From: Elmis aenea
Lineage: Eukaryota; Arthropoda; Insecta; Coleoptera; Elmidae
Reading direction: 5' to 3'
Assembly (NCBI GenBank): GCA_947652605.1
Contig: CANTFG010000264.1
Span: 1 to 64,000 of the forward strand
Length of the DNA stretch: 64,000 bases
The notes beneath the pieces are model-generated. The model had not been told where the DNA came from, did no database searches, and saw only the letters and a program-made list of their open reading frames with translations. The position numbers and the translations under genes are program-made. Each line of letters begins with the position of its first letter. Positions within the stretch are counted from its first letter, which is position 1. Positions 18,998 to 31,200 of the stretch are shown here, in pieces.

Positions 18998-21900
18998 AAT
19001 GTCACATATGTAAATACAACAAAATTATTTACCATTAGAGGATTCGTTAGAGATAAGATTTACAATATAATAATAGATACGGGGTCAGTAGAAAATCTTA
19101 TAAGCAGCGAGGTCGCGAAACAATTAAGCTGTAAGCTACAAAATCAAAGATTACCCACGTTGCGAGCAGCAAATGGCTCGCCAGTTAAAGTCATAGGAAG
19201 TACATGGGTCACTGTTACTTTAAATAATTGGGTCACGCGGATATTTGTTTTAATTGTGGACAAACTTCAGTGCCCAATTTTACTGGGAACAAAATTTTTG
19301 GAGGACCATAAGGCAGTCCTAGATTTTACTAAAAATAATGTACGTTTAATAAATGATCTTGGTATTGAAACATGTGTGACGACAAATAGGTCCGTAAGTA
19401 ATAAAGAAATTAAAGTAGAGAATAGGGTAAATAACGATATTTTAAATAAGGAAGATATTAATGTCGAAAATAACGATAATAAAAGCGTAGAAACTATACG
19501 TAACGTAAATAATCCTTTAGAAGAAGTAATAAATAGTATAGTTAATAAAAATATTAAGGAAGATAGTTTAGACATTTCAGAAAAAATCGGGAATAATAGT
19601 GGTAATAACGAAGACTTTTATGAAGTAAAAGTAACCTTGGATAATGATTATTCAATTAATGACGAAATAAAATGTAGGTTGTGTACTAATGTTCCGGGAA
19701 ACGCGTATTTAGAATACTTCGAACCCAAGTCTGACTTTCTCATGAAAAATTGTTTAGAATTAAAAGGTCCGCCCACTTTCGATGATAATAAGCTAGTAGT
19801 ACATATAAAAAATATAAGTAAGGTTCCAAAAAAGCTTTTTAAAGGTACCACGGTAGGATTCTTAAAAATTCCGCAGCAAAATGTAATGCTATGTTCAAAT
19901 GTAAATAAGTCGTTAAAAGATGAAATAATTTGCGGTGATCTCACTACCAGTGAAAAGGATCAGTTAATTAATCTAATAAATTCGTACAGTGACATTTTTG
20001 CCAGTAATATTGAGGAAATAGGATTGACTGACCTAGTTGAACATAAAATCGAAACTGGCGAGGCAGCACCTATACGGCAAAAACCTTATCGTGTTTCACA
20101 CACAGAGCGAAACATCATCCAGAACCAAGTAGATGAGATGTTAAAAAACAATATTGTGCGTCACTCAAACAGTAACTGGTCTAGTCCAGTGGTACTAGTG
20201 AAGAAGAGAGATAACAGTATTCGTTTTTGTGTGGACTACAGAAAGCTAAATGCGGTTACAAAAAAATGTGTCTATCCATTACCATTAATCGAAGATATTT
20301 TAACGTACTTAGCAGATTCCAAGTACTTTACAACACTTGATTTATTTAGTGGATATTGGCAATGTAACATTGCTGAAGAAGATAAAAGTAAATCGGCGTT
20401 TATAACCCCTGACGGCTTGTACGAGTTCAATCGGTTAAGTTTCGGGTTGTGTAATGCACCAGCAACGTTCCAACAATTAGCTGACCAAATTTTTAGGGAC
20501 CTTAAGTGGAAAGAAATTTTGGTCTATATGGACGATATAATAGTATTCAGTTCTACGTTCGAAGAACATTTAATTAGGCTAGAACATGTGTTTTCAAGAT
20601 TACGCGCAGCATCCTTGACATTAAAACCGCCGAAATGTAATTACGCTTTTAAAAAAATTAATATTTTGGGTCACACAGTAAGCACAAACGGAATAGAACC
20701 TGACTCGTGCAAGTTAAAAGCAATTAAAGAATTTCCTACACCTAAGAAAACTAAAGATCTCCAAAGCTTTATTGGCTTAACCAACTTTTATAGACGTTTC
20801 GTAAATAATTTTAGCACCATTGCAAAACCGTTGCATAAACTGGCTAGTAAAGCTAAAGTATTTCGCTGGGGTGATGTAGAACAAAAAACTTTCGAAACAT
20901 TAAAAAACAAATTAATTTCGTCGCCAGTTTTGGCACACTATAGACAAAATGCAGACACAGAACTAAGAATTGACGCGTCGGATGATGGCTTAGGGGCCAT
21001 ATTGTTACAAAAACAAAACGACGACCACTTCCATCCAGTTGTATATGCGTCACGAGGTTTAACCCAGGCAGAGAAAAATTATACAATAACGGAAAAAGAA
21101 TGCTTAGCGGCAGTTTGGAGCCTACAATACCTAAGACCGTATGTTTTTGGTCAATCAATAAAAATAGTCACCGACCACCATGCTCTGTGCTGGTTAAAGT
21201 CAATTCGAGATCCGACTGGAAGACTAGCTCGCTGGAGTATTAAACTTCAAGACTTTGATTATACGGTGGTTCATAAAAGTGGAGTAATGCACAAGGATGT
21301 GGACTGCCTATCAAGGTATCCCTGTCAAAAAGGAACAACCCAGGACCAGGAGCAGGCCGTAGAAGTCCCAACATTCTTAATGCTACCGAACGATATCAGC
21401 ACGTTACAGTTAAGCGACCCTAATATAAACGAAATTATCAAAGCAATTGGGGACACAAACTATGGAAATTCACTTCTGCAAAGGCGCGCAAAAAATTTCG
21501 TCTTAAAAAATAATGTGTTACACAAAAAAAGCGCCCAACCCAATGAAAACGAAAAATTAGTTATACCGGCATCATTAAGGACCGAAATTTTATACTCCCT
21601 ACATAACGAACCTTTAAGCGGCCATTTGGGATTCGCAAAAACTTACGACAAAATAAAAACGCGATATTTTTGGGACGGTATGCAACGGGACGTAGAAAAG
21701 TATGTTAAGGGATGTCCCGACTGTCAGGCCAGAAAAGGTCCTAATAATCAAAAACCGGCAGGATTACTACAACCAATCGCAGCTGGTAAACCCTTCGATA
21801 TGGTTGGTATTGACATTTTAGGTCCAATTAGGAAAACCAAGAATGGAAACAACAATATTATAGTGGTGACTGATTATGCTACGCGTTGGGCTGAAACCAA

Positions 21901-22636
21901 AGCGGTCCCAAACGCAAAAGCTGAAGAAGTAGCAAAATTTTTGCTAGAACAAATCATTTGCCGTCATGGAGCCCCTTCAAAAATTCTCAGTGACAGAGGA
22001 AAAGTTTTCCAATCGGAAATGGTCACAGAATTAATTAGATGCATGGGATGCACAAGTACCTTTACAACAGCCTACCACCCACAGTGTAATGGGTTAACGG
22101 AACGCCTTAACAGAACATTAGCGGATATGCTTAGCTTATATACGAGCACAAGTCAAGACGACTGGGACGAGTTTCTACACCACGTTACGTTTGCTTATAA
22201 CACTAGCAAACAAGACACTACTCTTTTTACACCCTTCGAGCTGGTATACGGGCGAATGGCAACATTACCGACGGATACCAATTTATTAGGGAACTACAAC
22301 TCGGACTTCGTTAACCGACACGCTAATCAAATGAACGAAATTAGAAAAACGGCGACCGACAATATAGGTAGGAAACAAAATATGGACAAAATTAGATACA
22401 ATAACAAACACAAGGACGTCCATTATAGCGTAGGCGACAAAATTAAATTAAGGGTGTATATAAGACAAGTCGGGAAAAGCGACAAACTGCAATGTAAATA
22501 CTTTGGCCCGTACGTTGTTGTTAGGCAAACTTCGCCAGTAAATTATGTAATCCAAAAAGGGGAAGGGGCACGCGCAAAATTAGACACAGTCCACGTTAGT
22601 CGCATGGCAACTTATTTCTGCCCTTGGACAGAGTAA
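18956..22636 (+). CDS. Pol polyprotein of the second Gypsy element (read by -1 frameshift)
   Basis: About 1226 residues after the slip, in the -1 frame relative to gag. Domains: aspartic protease IIDTGS near residue 41; reverse transcriptase with FCVDYRKLN and the catalytic VYMDD near 523; RNase H with RIDASDDG near 672 and TDHHALCWL near 745; integrase HHCC zinc domain about 882-925 (GHLGFAKTYD ... CPDCQARKG); catalytic D (GIDILG) near 951, D (LSDRG) near 1012 and E (GLTERLN) near 1046; GPY/F-type C-terminus (KYFGPYVVV). No stops interrupt it. A gene caller starting at 19160 would use TTG and lose the protease active site. The protein copies the element RNA and inserts the DNA. All key residues I can place are present. 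Confidence 0.95.
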   Translation, partial: RRWTTLNRGRNVVHNVTYVNTTKLFTIRGFVRDKIYNIIIDTGSVENLISSEVAKQLSCKLQNQRLPTLRAANGSPVKVIGSTWVTVTLNNWVTRIFVLIVDKLQCPILLGTKFLEDHKAVLDFTKNNVRLINDLGIETCVTTNRSVSNKEIKVENRVNNDILNKEDINVENNDNKSVETIRNVNNPLEEVINSIVNKNIKEDSLDISEKIGNNSGNNEDFYEVKVTLDNDYSINDEIKCRLCTNVPGNAYLEYFEPKSDFLMKNCLELKGPPTFDDNKLVVHIKNISKVPKKLFKGTTVGFLKIPQQNVMLCSNVNKSLKDEIICGDLTTSEKDQLINLINSYSDIFASNIEEIGLTDLVEHKIETGEAAPIRQKPYRVSHTERNIIQNQVDEMLKNNIVRHSNSNWSSPVVLVKKRDNSIRFCVDYRKLNAVTKKCVYPLPLIEDILTYLADSKYFTTLDLFSGYWQCNIAEEDKSKSAFITPDGLYEFNRLSFGLCNAPATFQQLADQIFRDLKWKEILVYMDDIIVFSSTFEEHLIRLEHVFSRLRAASLTLKPPKCNYAFKKINILGHTVSTNGIEPDSCKLKAIKEFPTPKKTKDLQSFIGLTNFYRRFVNNFSTIAKPLHKLASKAKVFRWGDVEQKTFETLKNKLISSPVLAHYRQNADTELRIDASDDGLGAILLQKQNDDHFHPVVYASRGLTQAEKNYTITEKECLAAVWSLQYLRPYVFGQSIKIVTDHHALCWLKSIRDPTGRLARWSIKLQDFDYTVVHKSGVMHKDVDCLSRYPCQKGTTQDQEQAVEVPTFLMLPNDISTLQLSDPNINEIIKAIGDTNYGNSLLQRRAKNFVLKNNVLHKKSAQPNENEKLVIPASLRTEILYSLHNEPLSGHLGFAKTYDKIKTRYFWDGMQRDVEKYVKGCPDCQARKGPNNQKPAGLLQPIAAGKPFDMVGIDILGPIRKTKNGNNNIIVVTDYATRWAETKAVPNAKAEEVAKFLLEQIICRHGAPSKILSDRGKVFQSEMVTELIRCMGCTSTFTTAYHPQCNGLTERLNRTLADMLSLYTSTSQDDWDEFLHHVTFAYNTSKQDTTLFTPFELVYGRMATLPTDTNLLGNYNSDFVNRHANQMNEIRKTATDNIGRKQNMDKIRYNNKHKDVHYSVGDKIKLRVYIRQVGKSDKLQCKYFGPYVVVRQTSPVNYVIQKGEGARAKLDTVHVSRMATYFCPWTE

Positions 22637-24053
22637 TAAAACATTTCTTGATTGCAGACATTAGCGAATTTTTGAATAGTTAGGTTAGGATGTAGTAATT
22701 AACTTGTATTTTTTAGGTTCAATGGGTTCATTAATTATCTGTAGGTATATATACGCATATGGGGCGGATACTATGAGATGCCCAAAACGATCGCCTACGA
22801 GGCGACAATAGCCTTTACTTACAAAGGAACTTGGTGCGCGCGTAGAGAATGCCACCAAAAAAAGTCCTTTGCCATATTTTCTAGGGGGCCATATATGAGC
22901 AATACTTAAGTATCATATTGATTTGATTAGTTTATAGATTAAAAGGATGAATTAAGAAGAAAATGGAGGAAAGACATAAAGAAGCTCTCATAGAGGAGGG
23001 GGAGACCAGTCTCTTACCCCGCACGGGATCCTGACCTGGCCAGGGAATAAGAAAATCCCTGCCACAATCGATGGCATTAATAAGGATCCATAAATTGTTG
23101 ATTTTTATGCAAAACAAAATAGGTGGTCCCACCGCAATTGTGATCCATTATCTTGCGAATATGGTACGCCTGATCAACGTACAATGTATTCGTAAGATAG
23201 TCGATTTAATCAAGTAGCGAAGTAATGGAATAAGGTTAACAAACGTTTATAATTTTTAAATAAGTTTAGCTTTAAGGATTTTGTTTCACTATTAATTGTT
23301 CTATTTTAATTATCTTTCTAATGGTAATTGTATGTTTTTATGTAACCGCACATCCCTGAGGGCATGAAAATACCGGAGGCTGCTGACGACTCCACTCCCA
23401 GTGCAAAAATGGCCAAACAACTCAAAAAATAGTTAAGAAAGGAAAAAAGTAATTTGGGCACCATTTTCAGTATTAATTTTGGCAATACCAGCGACCTGTG
23501 GATTTTAATCCAGCATACCAGCGACCTACGAATTGGAAATAAGAACGCCCTTACGTACAATAAGCTTGGGATAATAACCGAAATCAAGATCAACTTGGGC
23601 ACGTTCGAGGTTTACTGGAGTTCCAATAATCTTAATCAAGTCTTGGTTTTGGTCGACTGGGGACAGGACGATGAGTATCTGTCCAAAAGACCCTTCAACG
23701 TCAGGTCCTTCCTGACTAATAAGGGAACGATAAAGTTTAATGGCAGTGAGTGGAAAACGCGAAGTTAAAGTGAGTGGAGAGTCAAGCGGTAGCAATAGAC
23801 AAATCTAAATTGCCCCATAAGTGTGACTGTTTAGGGACACTAAGCGGGTTAGGTTGTTCGTTTAAGGTAGTATTTAGGTATGGTAAAATGACATTTGGTA
23901 AGCCGCTTTTCGTTTTTCTTTCTTAGTTGTCCAAATTACTGTTATTCTTATTAATACTTTGTTGTTCATAGTCAATTTTCATAGATTTTTTTATCGTTAA
24001 AATTGTAAAAAAAAAAGCATGCCAGGTGTCATGCTCATTAAACGGGGGGGAAT
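22637..24053 (+). other. 3' non-coding region and polypurine tract of the second Gypsy element
   Basis: About 1.4 kb without a recognisable protein. A 104-codon open frame (23454-23768) starts at a TTG and contains a small direct repeat (ACCAGCGACCT at about 23488 and 23519). I cannot assign it and would not call it a gene without homology. The stretch ends ACGGGGGGGAAT just before the 3' LTR, which serves as the polypurine tract. Confidence 0.6.
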
Positions 24054-24356
24054 TGTTACAAACCCCGCGTTTTAGAACTACTGGATTGCTGTGTTAAGCA
24101 TTAATCCAGTAGTTCGGGCATTACTTAGTGTGGTGGCAAGATGTACAGATAAGAATAATAATGTAAGTAGTATTAATTATTTAATGTAGTTATGTTTATA
24201 GTTAATCCATTTGGTAGTATATTTGTGTGTATTGGTGTGTATGTATGTATTTGTTAACATTTGTTTGTATTGGTATTTGTAGTTATTAAATTCATATTTG
24301 TTAGTTTATATTTTCTGTCTAAATTTGGCACCCGATAACGGTACCCTACGCTCATG
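24054..24356 (+). repeat. 3' LTR of the second Gypsy element
   Basis: Matches the 5' LTR, with one mismatch noticed near the end (CGCACATG versus CGCTCATG), but stops about 7 bases earlier, lacking CGTAACA. The next bases are CATAT, equal to the left flank. Confidence 0.85.
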
Positions 24357-24379
24357 CATATCTATGTACTATACACGAA

Positions 24380-26471
24380 TTTGCACCATTGTTTTTTATT
24401 CTGTGCCATTTCTTTCGCTTCGCGCCATGATTTTCTTTCTTCTCCAGGATTTTTGATACCGCCTTTTCCCATGTTTCTCTCGGTCTTCCTCTTTTCTCCT
24501 TGTTTGTATTCTTGCTTCCCACACTCTCTTTACCTGTCTTCTTGCGTCCATCCTCTGAAGATGCCCCCACCAACTCAGTTGCCTAGTTTCTATGAATTGC
24601 AAGATAGATTCTACTTCTAATTTGTTTCTAATTTGTTCGTTTCTTATTATGTCCGTTCTTGTTACACCTCTTACTCTTCTTAAAAATTTCATTTCGGCAG
24701 TTTGTATTTTACTAATTTGGCTAGTTGTTAGTGTCCAGAACTCGCATCCAAAAGTCAATATTGGTCTGAATATTGTGCGGTATACATTTATTTTAGTCTG
24801 TTTTGATATCTCTTTTTTATTAACGAACGTCTTGTCGATAGCATAGTAAGTTTTCATTGCTTTTTCTATTCTCTTGTTAATTTCAATCTTCCCGTAGTCC
24901 TGTCTTCTCGATTGCTACTCCAAGGTAGTCAAAATACTGCAGGGTTTCAATTTTATCTCCTTCAATTTCTATGTATATGTTCTCGTTTCCTTCGTTTGTC
25001 GTCATCACTTTTGTTTTCTTGTTATATATTTCCATTACATTTTCTTCTAATGTTTTTTTCTAAATTTCTATATTAGTTTTGAGATCTTTTACATTCTCTG
25101 CCATAATGACTACATCGTCTGCGAACGCACACGCTATTTCGACTTTCTGTAAATTCTTAAAGCCTACGAATAAACTTTTTACTTTTTGTTGGCACTTCTT
25201 AATTATGTTGTCCATAAATTCCTCATTCCTCATTCCTGCCCTTGTCTTAATCCATCTTCTGTATTGAAAAAGTCCGATTTTATGTTTTTCGTTATCACGC
25301 GGTTTATTGTTTTCTTATACAAGCATCTGATATTTCTTATTAGTGTATTGTCTACCTTTCTTTGTTCAAGGATCTCCCAAACTTTTTGTCTAAACACTTT
25401 ATCGAATGCTTTTTGTAGATCTATAAATGCGAAGTATGATTTTTCTCTTTTTAGTTGTTTTTTGGTAATAATCTGTTTAATTGTGAATATGTGATCCTGA
25501 ACACTCCTACCTTTTCTAAATCCACTTTGTGATTCTGTTAATGTCATCTAATATTTTTGTTAGTTTCTGTGCTAGTATTTGTTCGTACAATTTTAGTGCT
25601 GTGCTGAGAAGCATTATGCCCCTGTAATTATTGCAATCTGCTGTCCCTCTTCTTAAATATAGGCAGTATCATACCTATCTCCCAGTCCTTCGGTTCATGA
25701 CTTCTAGAAGTAGACGTGTTCCTTGGGGTTCCATATTTTTTAACATTTCGCTTGTTATCCTGATGTTTTACCGTTTTTTAATTTCTTTAATCCTTGTTGT
25801 AGTTCTTCTATTGTGATGCCGTCTTCTTGTTCTTCTGTGTTGAGTTTTGTCTGCTCTTTTCATTCATTTTTTAGTGTAATTTTCTTTTTTTTCGGGTTTA
25901 ATAATTCTTCAAAGTATTCTTTCCATCCTTCCATTATCTCCTTTTCGTCTGTTAGTATTTCCTGCTTTATCCTTGATAGTTATTAGTTGGTGTTTACGGT
26001 CTGTTCTTAAATTTTTCAGTATTTTATGAAATAGTTTCTGATTTCCCTTACTGTCTGTCTCTAGTTTTTCTCCAAATTCTTTCCATGAATTCTGCTTTGC
26101 TTCTTTTATTAAGTTTTTGACTATTTTTCTCTGTTCTTTGTATTTTTCGTAGTTCTCTGGTGTTCTTTTGTATAAGTAATTCTGCCAGTGTCTTTTCTTT
26201 GTGTTTACCTGTTTCTTGATTTCGTCATTCCATCAATCTGTTTGTTTCTTATTGTTGATAGATTTGCATACTCTGCACACTTTTTTGGCCGAATAGTTAA
26301 TAATTTCTTTGAAACTTTTCCATAATTGTTCAGTATCTATTTCAGCTGGTTTTATTTTCTTCTTTCTAGTTTTTTATTTATAGTTTCTACATATTTTACA
26401 TTATTATTTTTATTTAACAGTTTGTATGACCTTATAGTTTCATTTTCCTTTTTCTTTTGTGATTGTTTATG
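24380..26471 (-). pseudogene. Degenerate non-LTR retrotransposon reverse transcriptase (RTE-like)
   Basis: Read from right to left, fragments of a LINE polymerase appear in order in several frames. Near 25925 the peptide is WKEYFEELLN, the region just before the polymerase domain. At 25230-25547 a 105-codon stretch has SGFRKGRSVQDHIF, FIDLQKAFDKV and GLRQGQ, the fingers and first catalytic region. At 24396-24857 a 153-codon stretch has RPILTFGCEFWTLT and SWWGHLQRMD, the C-terminal part of such polymerases. At least three frame changes and several stops are present. The FADD-type catalytic motif should lie near 25100, where translation gives CAFADDVV in a broken frame. The style resembles RTE-type elements, but the clade is not certain. 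The 5' part continues beyond the inserted mariner at 27429. Confidence 0.85.
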
Positions 26472-26473
26472 TA

Positions 26474-27426
26474 CGAGGGCGTATTGAAAAGTAAGGTCTC
26501 CAACGATGCCATTTCCGAACGCGAGTTGCTAGGCAAAATTTGACAACAGCGCTGCATTCCTTGGTTCCCCCACCACAGTGTAAAACCATCCGCGAGACCT
26601 TGGGACGCTCAGCCGCTGCGTAGCACTCGTTTAGGAGGGAGCTCCCGCTTAGCTCGCCCGCCAGGTGCAAACTGCGCTCAGTCATTCGATTTTTGAATGC
26701 AAAAAAGGTCTCTCCGATAGACATTTATCGCCAGTTAGTGGAAGTGTACGGTGCGAACCGTATGGACATAAAAAACGTGCGGAAATGGTGCCGGGAGTTT
26801 TCTGAGGGCCGGAAAAACGTCCACGATGAGCAGCGGTCGAGGCGGCCGAGTTTGCCGGAATCAACGGCGGCTCGAACTGACGAGATGGTGCGCAATAACC
26901 GGAGAATAGAGAATAACCCTTCATGAGATAAAGGAAGGTCTTAATGAAGAGTGTGGCTACGACCTTTCCTTATCTCATGAAGGGTTATTCTCCGGTTATT
27001 GCGCACCATCTCGTCGATTCGAGCCGCCGTTGATTCCGGCAAACTCGGCCGCCTCAACCGCTGCTCATCGTGGACGTTTTCCCAGCCCTCAGAAAACTCC
27101 CGCACCACTTCCGCACGTTTTTTATGTCCATACAATTCGCACTGTACACTTCCACTAACTGGCGATGAATGTCTATCGGAGAGATATTTTTTGCATTCAA
27201 AAATCGAATGACTGAGCACTGAGCGCAGTTTGCACCTGGCGGGCGAGCTAAGCGGGAGCTCCCTCCTAAACGAGTGCTACGCAGCGGCTGAGCGTCCCAA
27301 GGTCTCGCGGATGGTTTTACACTGGGGTGGGGGAACCAAGGAATGCAGCGCTGTTGTCAAATTTTGCCTAGCAACTCGCGTTCGGAAATGGCATCGTTGG
27401 AGACCTTACTTTTCAATACGACCTCG
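26474..27426. mobile_element. Palindromic mariner: two 5' halves head to head
   Basis: Inverted ends CGAGG(G/T)CGTATTGAAAAG flanked by TA (26472-26473 and 27427-27428). Each arm of about 470 bp carries the same N-terminal part of a mariner transposase (26693-26926 plus; 26941-27219 minus, read toward the centre): VYGANRMDIKNVRKWCREF and HDEQRSRRPSLP, the helix-turn-helix DNA-binding region. The catalytic DDD half is missing from both. The arms join around a 20-bp spacer near 26940-26960. Such elements can be moved only by a transposase made elsewhere. The arms are nearly identical, so the inversion is young or has been kept alike by conversion. Confidence 0.9.
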
Positions 27427-27428
27427 TA

Positions 27429-27545
27429 TGTTATTTCTTTGATCTTGTAGGTCTTCTTTGATTTTGGTTTTCGAAAAATGATCATAAGACAAATATGTTG
27501 TGTTCTTACTGTAATAAATACATTTGCCAGGTACATGTCACTTAT
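27429..27545 (-). pseudogene. Continuation of the RTE-like non-LTR element
   Basis: On the minus strand this short piece ends with FRKPKSKKTYKIKEI, the kind of segment that follows the endonuclease domain in RTE-like elements, and it joins the 24380-26471 piece across the mariner insertion. The BEL element cuts it off at 27545. Confidence 0.5.
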
Positions 27546-27819
27546 TGTTAGGTATCGGTCGTTGGACTAGATGTTCGTTTTGTTTCATTTTTGTATTTTT
27601 GCTTTTTGTCGCGCCTTTTGGTTGGGTTCATAGCTGTCGCGCATGCCCGCCAGAAAGGCCACTCTTCGGGCAAGAAGAGTGAAGTGTAGCATTCTGCCCC
27701 ATGTGCCGTTTATGTGTGCAGCCAACAGGTAAGTGAACCCAACCGTTTCGTTTTTTTTTGACTCGAATTCAATGAATGGTCCTTCGTTTAGCTTTGACCG
27801 ATTCTGTTTTTACGCAACA
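27546..27819 (+). repeat. 5' LTR of the BEL/Pao element
   Basis: 274 bp, TG...CA ends. It contains a short inverted repeat, GGCCACTCTTCGGGCAAGAAG, around 27655-27680 and duplicates 33576-33848. Confidence 0.92.
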
Positions 27820-27821
27820 TT

Positions 27822-27840
27822 TGGTCCAATCGAGCCGGAT
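27822..27840 (+). other. Primer-binding site, probably tRNA-Tyr
   Basis: TGGTCCAATCGAGCCGGAT lies two bases after the LTR. It resembles the complement of an insect tRNA-Tyr 3' end as I remember it (TGGTCC, then CGAGCCGGAT, with one extra base between). A search against the host tRNA set would settle it. Confidence 0.55.
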
Positions 27841-28217
27841 ATTATCTATGTATTTAGTTAAAATCAGTAGTTTGTTTTGCATTTAAATTCGTAAATGCAC
27901 GCTGTTGAATTCGAATTTTGCTATCGGCCGTTTCGCGTTTATCGTATCAACCATTTTTTGTTCGTTGGGGTTCATTACCTGCTTGCACTAGCAATTATTT
28001 ACATTATTGTTTGCGGCAAAAGGCAAGTTATTAAATTTGGTTAATTATTGACTTTTGTTCGTTTTATATATAATTTGTCGTACCTATTTTGGTTTGCTGC
28101 AACAATTTTATTTGTTCGTTGCCATTTTGCTTTACTTTGTGCACCGCGCATGCACTTGGTAGTTATTATTTCGCTTTGTCTTTCCCTTTTAATTAATCAA
28201 CTTTTTATTGACTTAAG

Positions 28218-31200
28218 ATGGCTCTTTGTTCGTTGACGGACGTCATTGCAAGAGGCACTCAAATTATAAAACGTCTTGCGCCAATTTACAATATCGCATC
28301 AGAACCTATAGATGGTGCAAATGCTTTGGCCTTTAGGGCAAGATTTGAAACTGCTCAGCAGTTATTTCAAGAATTCAACAAATTAGGAGTTAACATTCAG
28401 TTAAAATCGGATAAAACCGAAGTTTTAGATAAACTCGACGAAGTCACCACTAAAATCGATGAATTATATCACACAATTTACTCAGCTTATTTGCAAGTGA
28501 TGCAAAATACAGTTTCTCATACCAATTCTGAAGCTGCTACTTCGACATCGAACGTTCGTCTACCGCAAACTACTCTGCCTACCTTTGACGGGGATCAAAC
28601 AAAGTGGCAAACTTTTTACGATATTTTTAATAGTTTGATCCACGAAAACACTTCAATTTCGAATATTGAAAAATTTCAGTACCTCATTAGTTGTTTGTCT
28701 AAAGAACCCCTAGGGTTAGTTAGAACACTTCCACTTACCGATGTCAATTATCCTATAGCCTTTCAGGCATTAATTGATAGGTATAACAATAAACGTCTTC
28801 TTGCTACAGACTATTGGAGTAATATTTTCCATGCACCAAAAACATCTGCGGATTCGCCACAATCGCTTCGCTCGTTACTTAATACGGTTTCGGAAAATTT
28901 AGATGCTCTAAATTACGTCAATAGTGACTTATGGGATTTTACCCTTTTCAATTTGTTACTTAAGAAAATAGACGCCGGGACTAGAAAACGTTTTGAATTG
29001 CAACATAGTCGAAAGGAAATACCGACCTTTGACGATCTAAGAACTTTTTTGGTAGAACAATGCAAAGCACTCGAAACGTGTAAGTTGGTTGAATCAGAAA
29101 GGAACCCAGGGTCTAAATCGGATAAAAGTCGAACAAATCATGTCGTATTATCGCCTAATCGAACCAGTTCATCTAATCGAATTTTTAATTCACCCGCCTC
29201 TTTTGTAGCAAACGCAAATAGTAGTAGTTGTCCTTGTTGTCGGTCGCCACACGCACTTTATAGATGTTCGAATTTTCTTGCAAAAACCACAAATGATAAA
29301 TTTCTGTTCGTCAAAGGCAAAAACCTTTGTATAAATTGTTTGAGCTCGTTTCATAAAATGAAGGATTGTAACTCAACTTTGAATTGTCGTATTTGCAATA
29401 GCAGGCATCATACCTTATTGCACTTTGAAAACAAAATCAAATCGTCTTCATCCGGGCACGTATCTACGAGTAAAGAATCGGAAATTACTCATTCGCCTTT
29501 GGATGAAACTCCAAAGTTACTTTTAAATCAAGTCAATAGTTTAACGACCACCTTTTCATCTCGAAACACTGTTTTGTTATCGACAGCCTTAGTTCATGTG
29601 TTAGACTCTTGGGGAAATTATCAAACGCTTCGTGTTTTACTAGATAGCGCCAGTCAGGCAAATTTTATTACTGATAGTTGCGTTAAGAAATTAGGGCTGT
29701 CCCGAGCCCCAGTTAATATTCCCATCCATGGCTTGAATCGTACCTTTTCGTGCGAATCTACCGGTTTTACTACATGTGTTCTTAAACCTAAGGACAAAGA
29801 GGAACCGAAGTTTAATGTCGATTTTATGATTTTGCCGCATATATGTACGGAAATGCCGTCCACAACTATTTATTCGGAAAATTGGACACATATCACAAAC
29901 CTTAAGTTAGCAGACCCACAATTTGGAACGCCACGTAAAATAGACATGTTATTGGGAGCCGACATTTTCCCTTCGATTTTAAGAGATGGACGTCTGGTCG
30001 GTACAAATTCTCAGCCCACCGCAATAAATACTTTATTCGGTTGGATATTGATGGGAAAAATTAATGCTGCTTCACACATTTCTGTTAGATCGTTTTGCAC
30101 TACGTTCGATTGTTCGACTTTAGACAGCGTTGTAACAAAATTTTGGGAACTTGAAAATGTTCCGTCGAAGATTGTCATATCCGATGACGATAAACGTTGC
30201 GAGGAATTGTATCAAAAGGGGTTTTCTCGTAACCCGTTGGGGCGTTATTATGTTCCACTACCCTTTAGAATTGAAAATTCGACCATTGGAAATTCGCGTG
30301 ATCTGGCCCTACGTAGATTTTTGTCTTTAGAACGTCGTCTTTTGCAAAAGCAAAATGAGTTGCTTCGCGTTGAGTATGTTAGTTTTATGAAAGATTATTT
30401 GCAAGCTGGTCATATGGAATTTGCCTCTTCGTGTGAGGTTATAAATTCGTATTTTATACCTCATCACTGCGTCTTGAAACCTGACAGCTCAACCACAAAA
30501 TTGAGGGTAGTTTTTGATGCTTCGGCAAAAACTCCGGAAGGTCGTTCGTTAAATGATGTCTTGTACGTCGGTCCTAAATTACAAACCGATATAATTAGCG
30601 TATTACTGAAATTTCGTTTACACAAAGTAGTATTTACTGCGGATATTAAACAAATGTATCGGCAGATTTACATCAACCCCTCACATGGGGATTTTCAAAG
30701 AATATTTTGGAGATTTTCTCCTTCAGAACCGCTTCGCGAATACCGCTTGAACACCGTGACGTACGGTGTATCGTCAGCACCTTATCTAGCGTTAAGAACT
30801 CTGCGTCAGTTAGCAATGGATGAAGGTGTCGCTTATCCTCGTGCCTCTAAAGTACTACAGTCAGATATTTATGTAGACGATGTAGTCACAGGCTCCACGT
30901 CTGTTAAAGAGGCAGTACTCGTTCAGAGGGAACTTGTGCAATTGCTCTCAAAGGGTGGCTTTGAACTTAGAAAGTGGTCGAGCAATAATCAACAACTACT
31001 TTCTGAAATACCTCATGATCAACAACTTGCGCTATCATTGGATCCCGACAAAGATTCGATCGTGAAGGTTTTGGGTCTTTGTTGGCACCCTTCCTCGGAT
31101 CATTTTGCTTACAACGTTACACCCATTGAACGTCCCAGTACTAAACGTAATATTTTATCGGAGTTAGCAAGGATTTTTGATCCACTTGGATTTCTGACTC

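Larger units (their letters stand above)
17020..24356 (+). mobile_element. Ty3/Gypsy LTR retrotransposon with separate gag and pol, plus strand
   Basis: 7.3-kb element with short LTRs (about 300-310 bp), a gag frame, a -1 frameshift signal, a pol frame, a 1.4-kb 3' non-coding part and a polypurine tract. A probable target duplication CATAT lies at 17015-17019 and 24357-24361. The LTRs are almost identical, so insertion was recent. The right LTR lacks the last bases seen in the left copy, so the exact LTR end is uncertain. It inserted beside the 3' end of an older non-LTR element. No envelope gene is recognised. Confidence 0.93.

Noticed and set aside
19267..21158. Open frames on the minus strand inside the second Gypsy pol
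   Set aside because: They are shadows of the pol frame with biased composition and no domain.
23454..23768. A third gene (envelope-like) in the second Gypsy element
   Set aside because: 104 codons from a TTG start, with no signal peptide, membrane segment or known domain.
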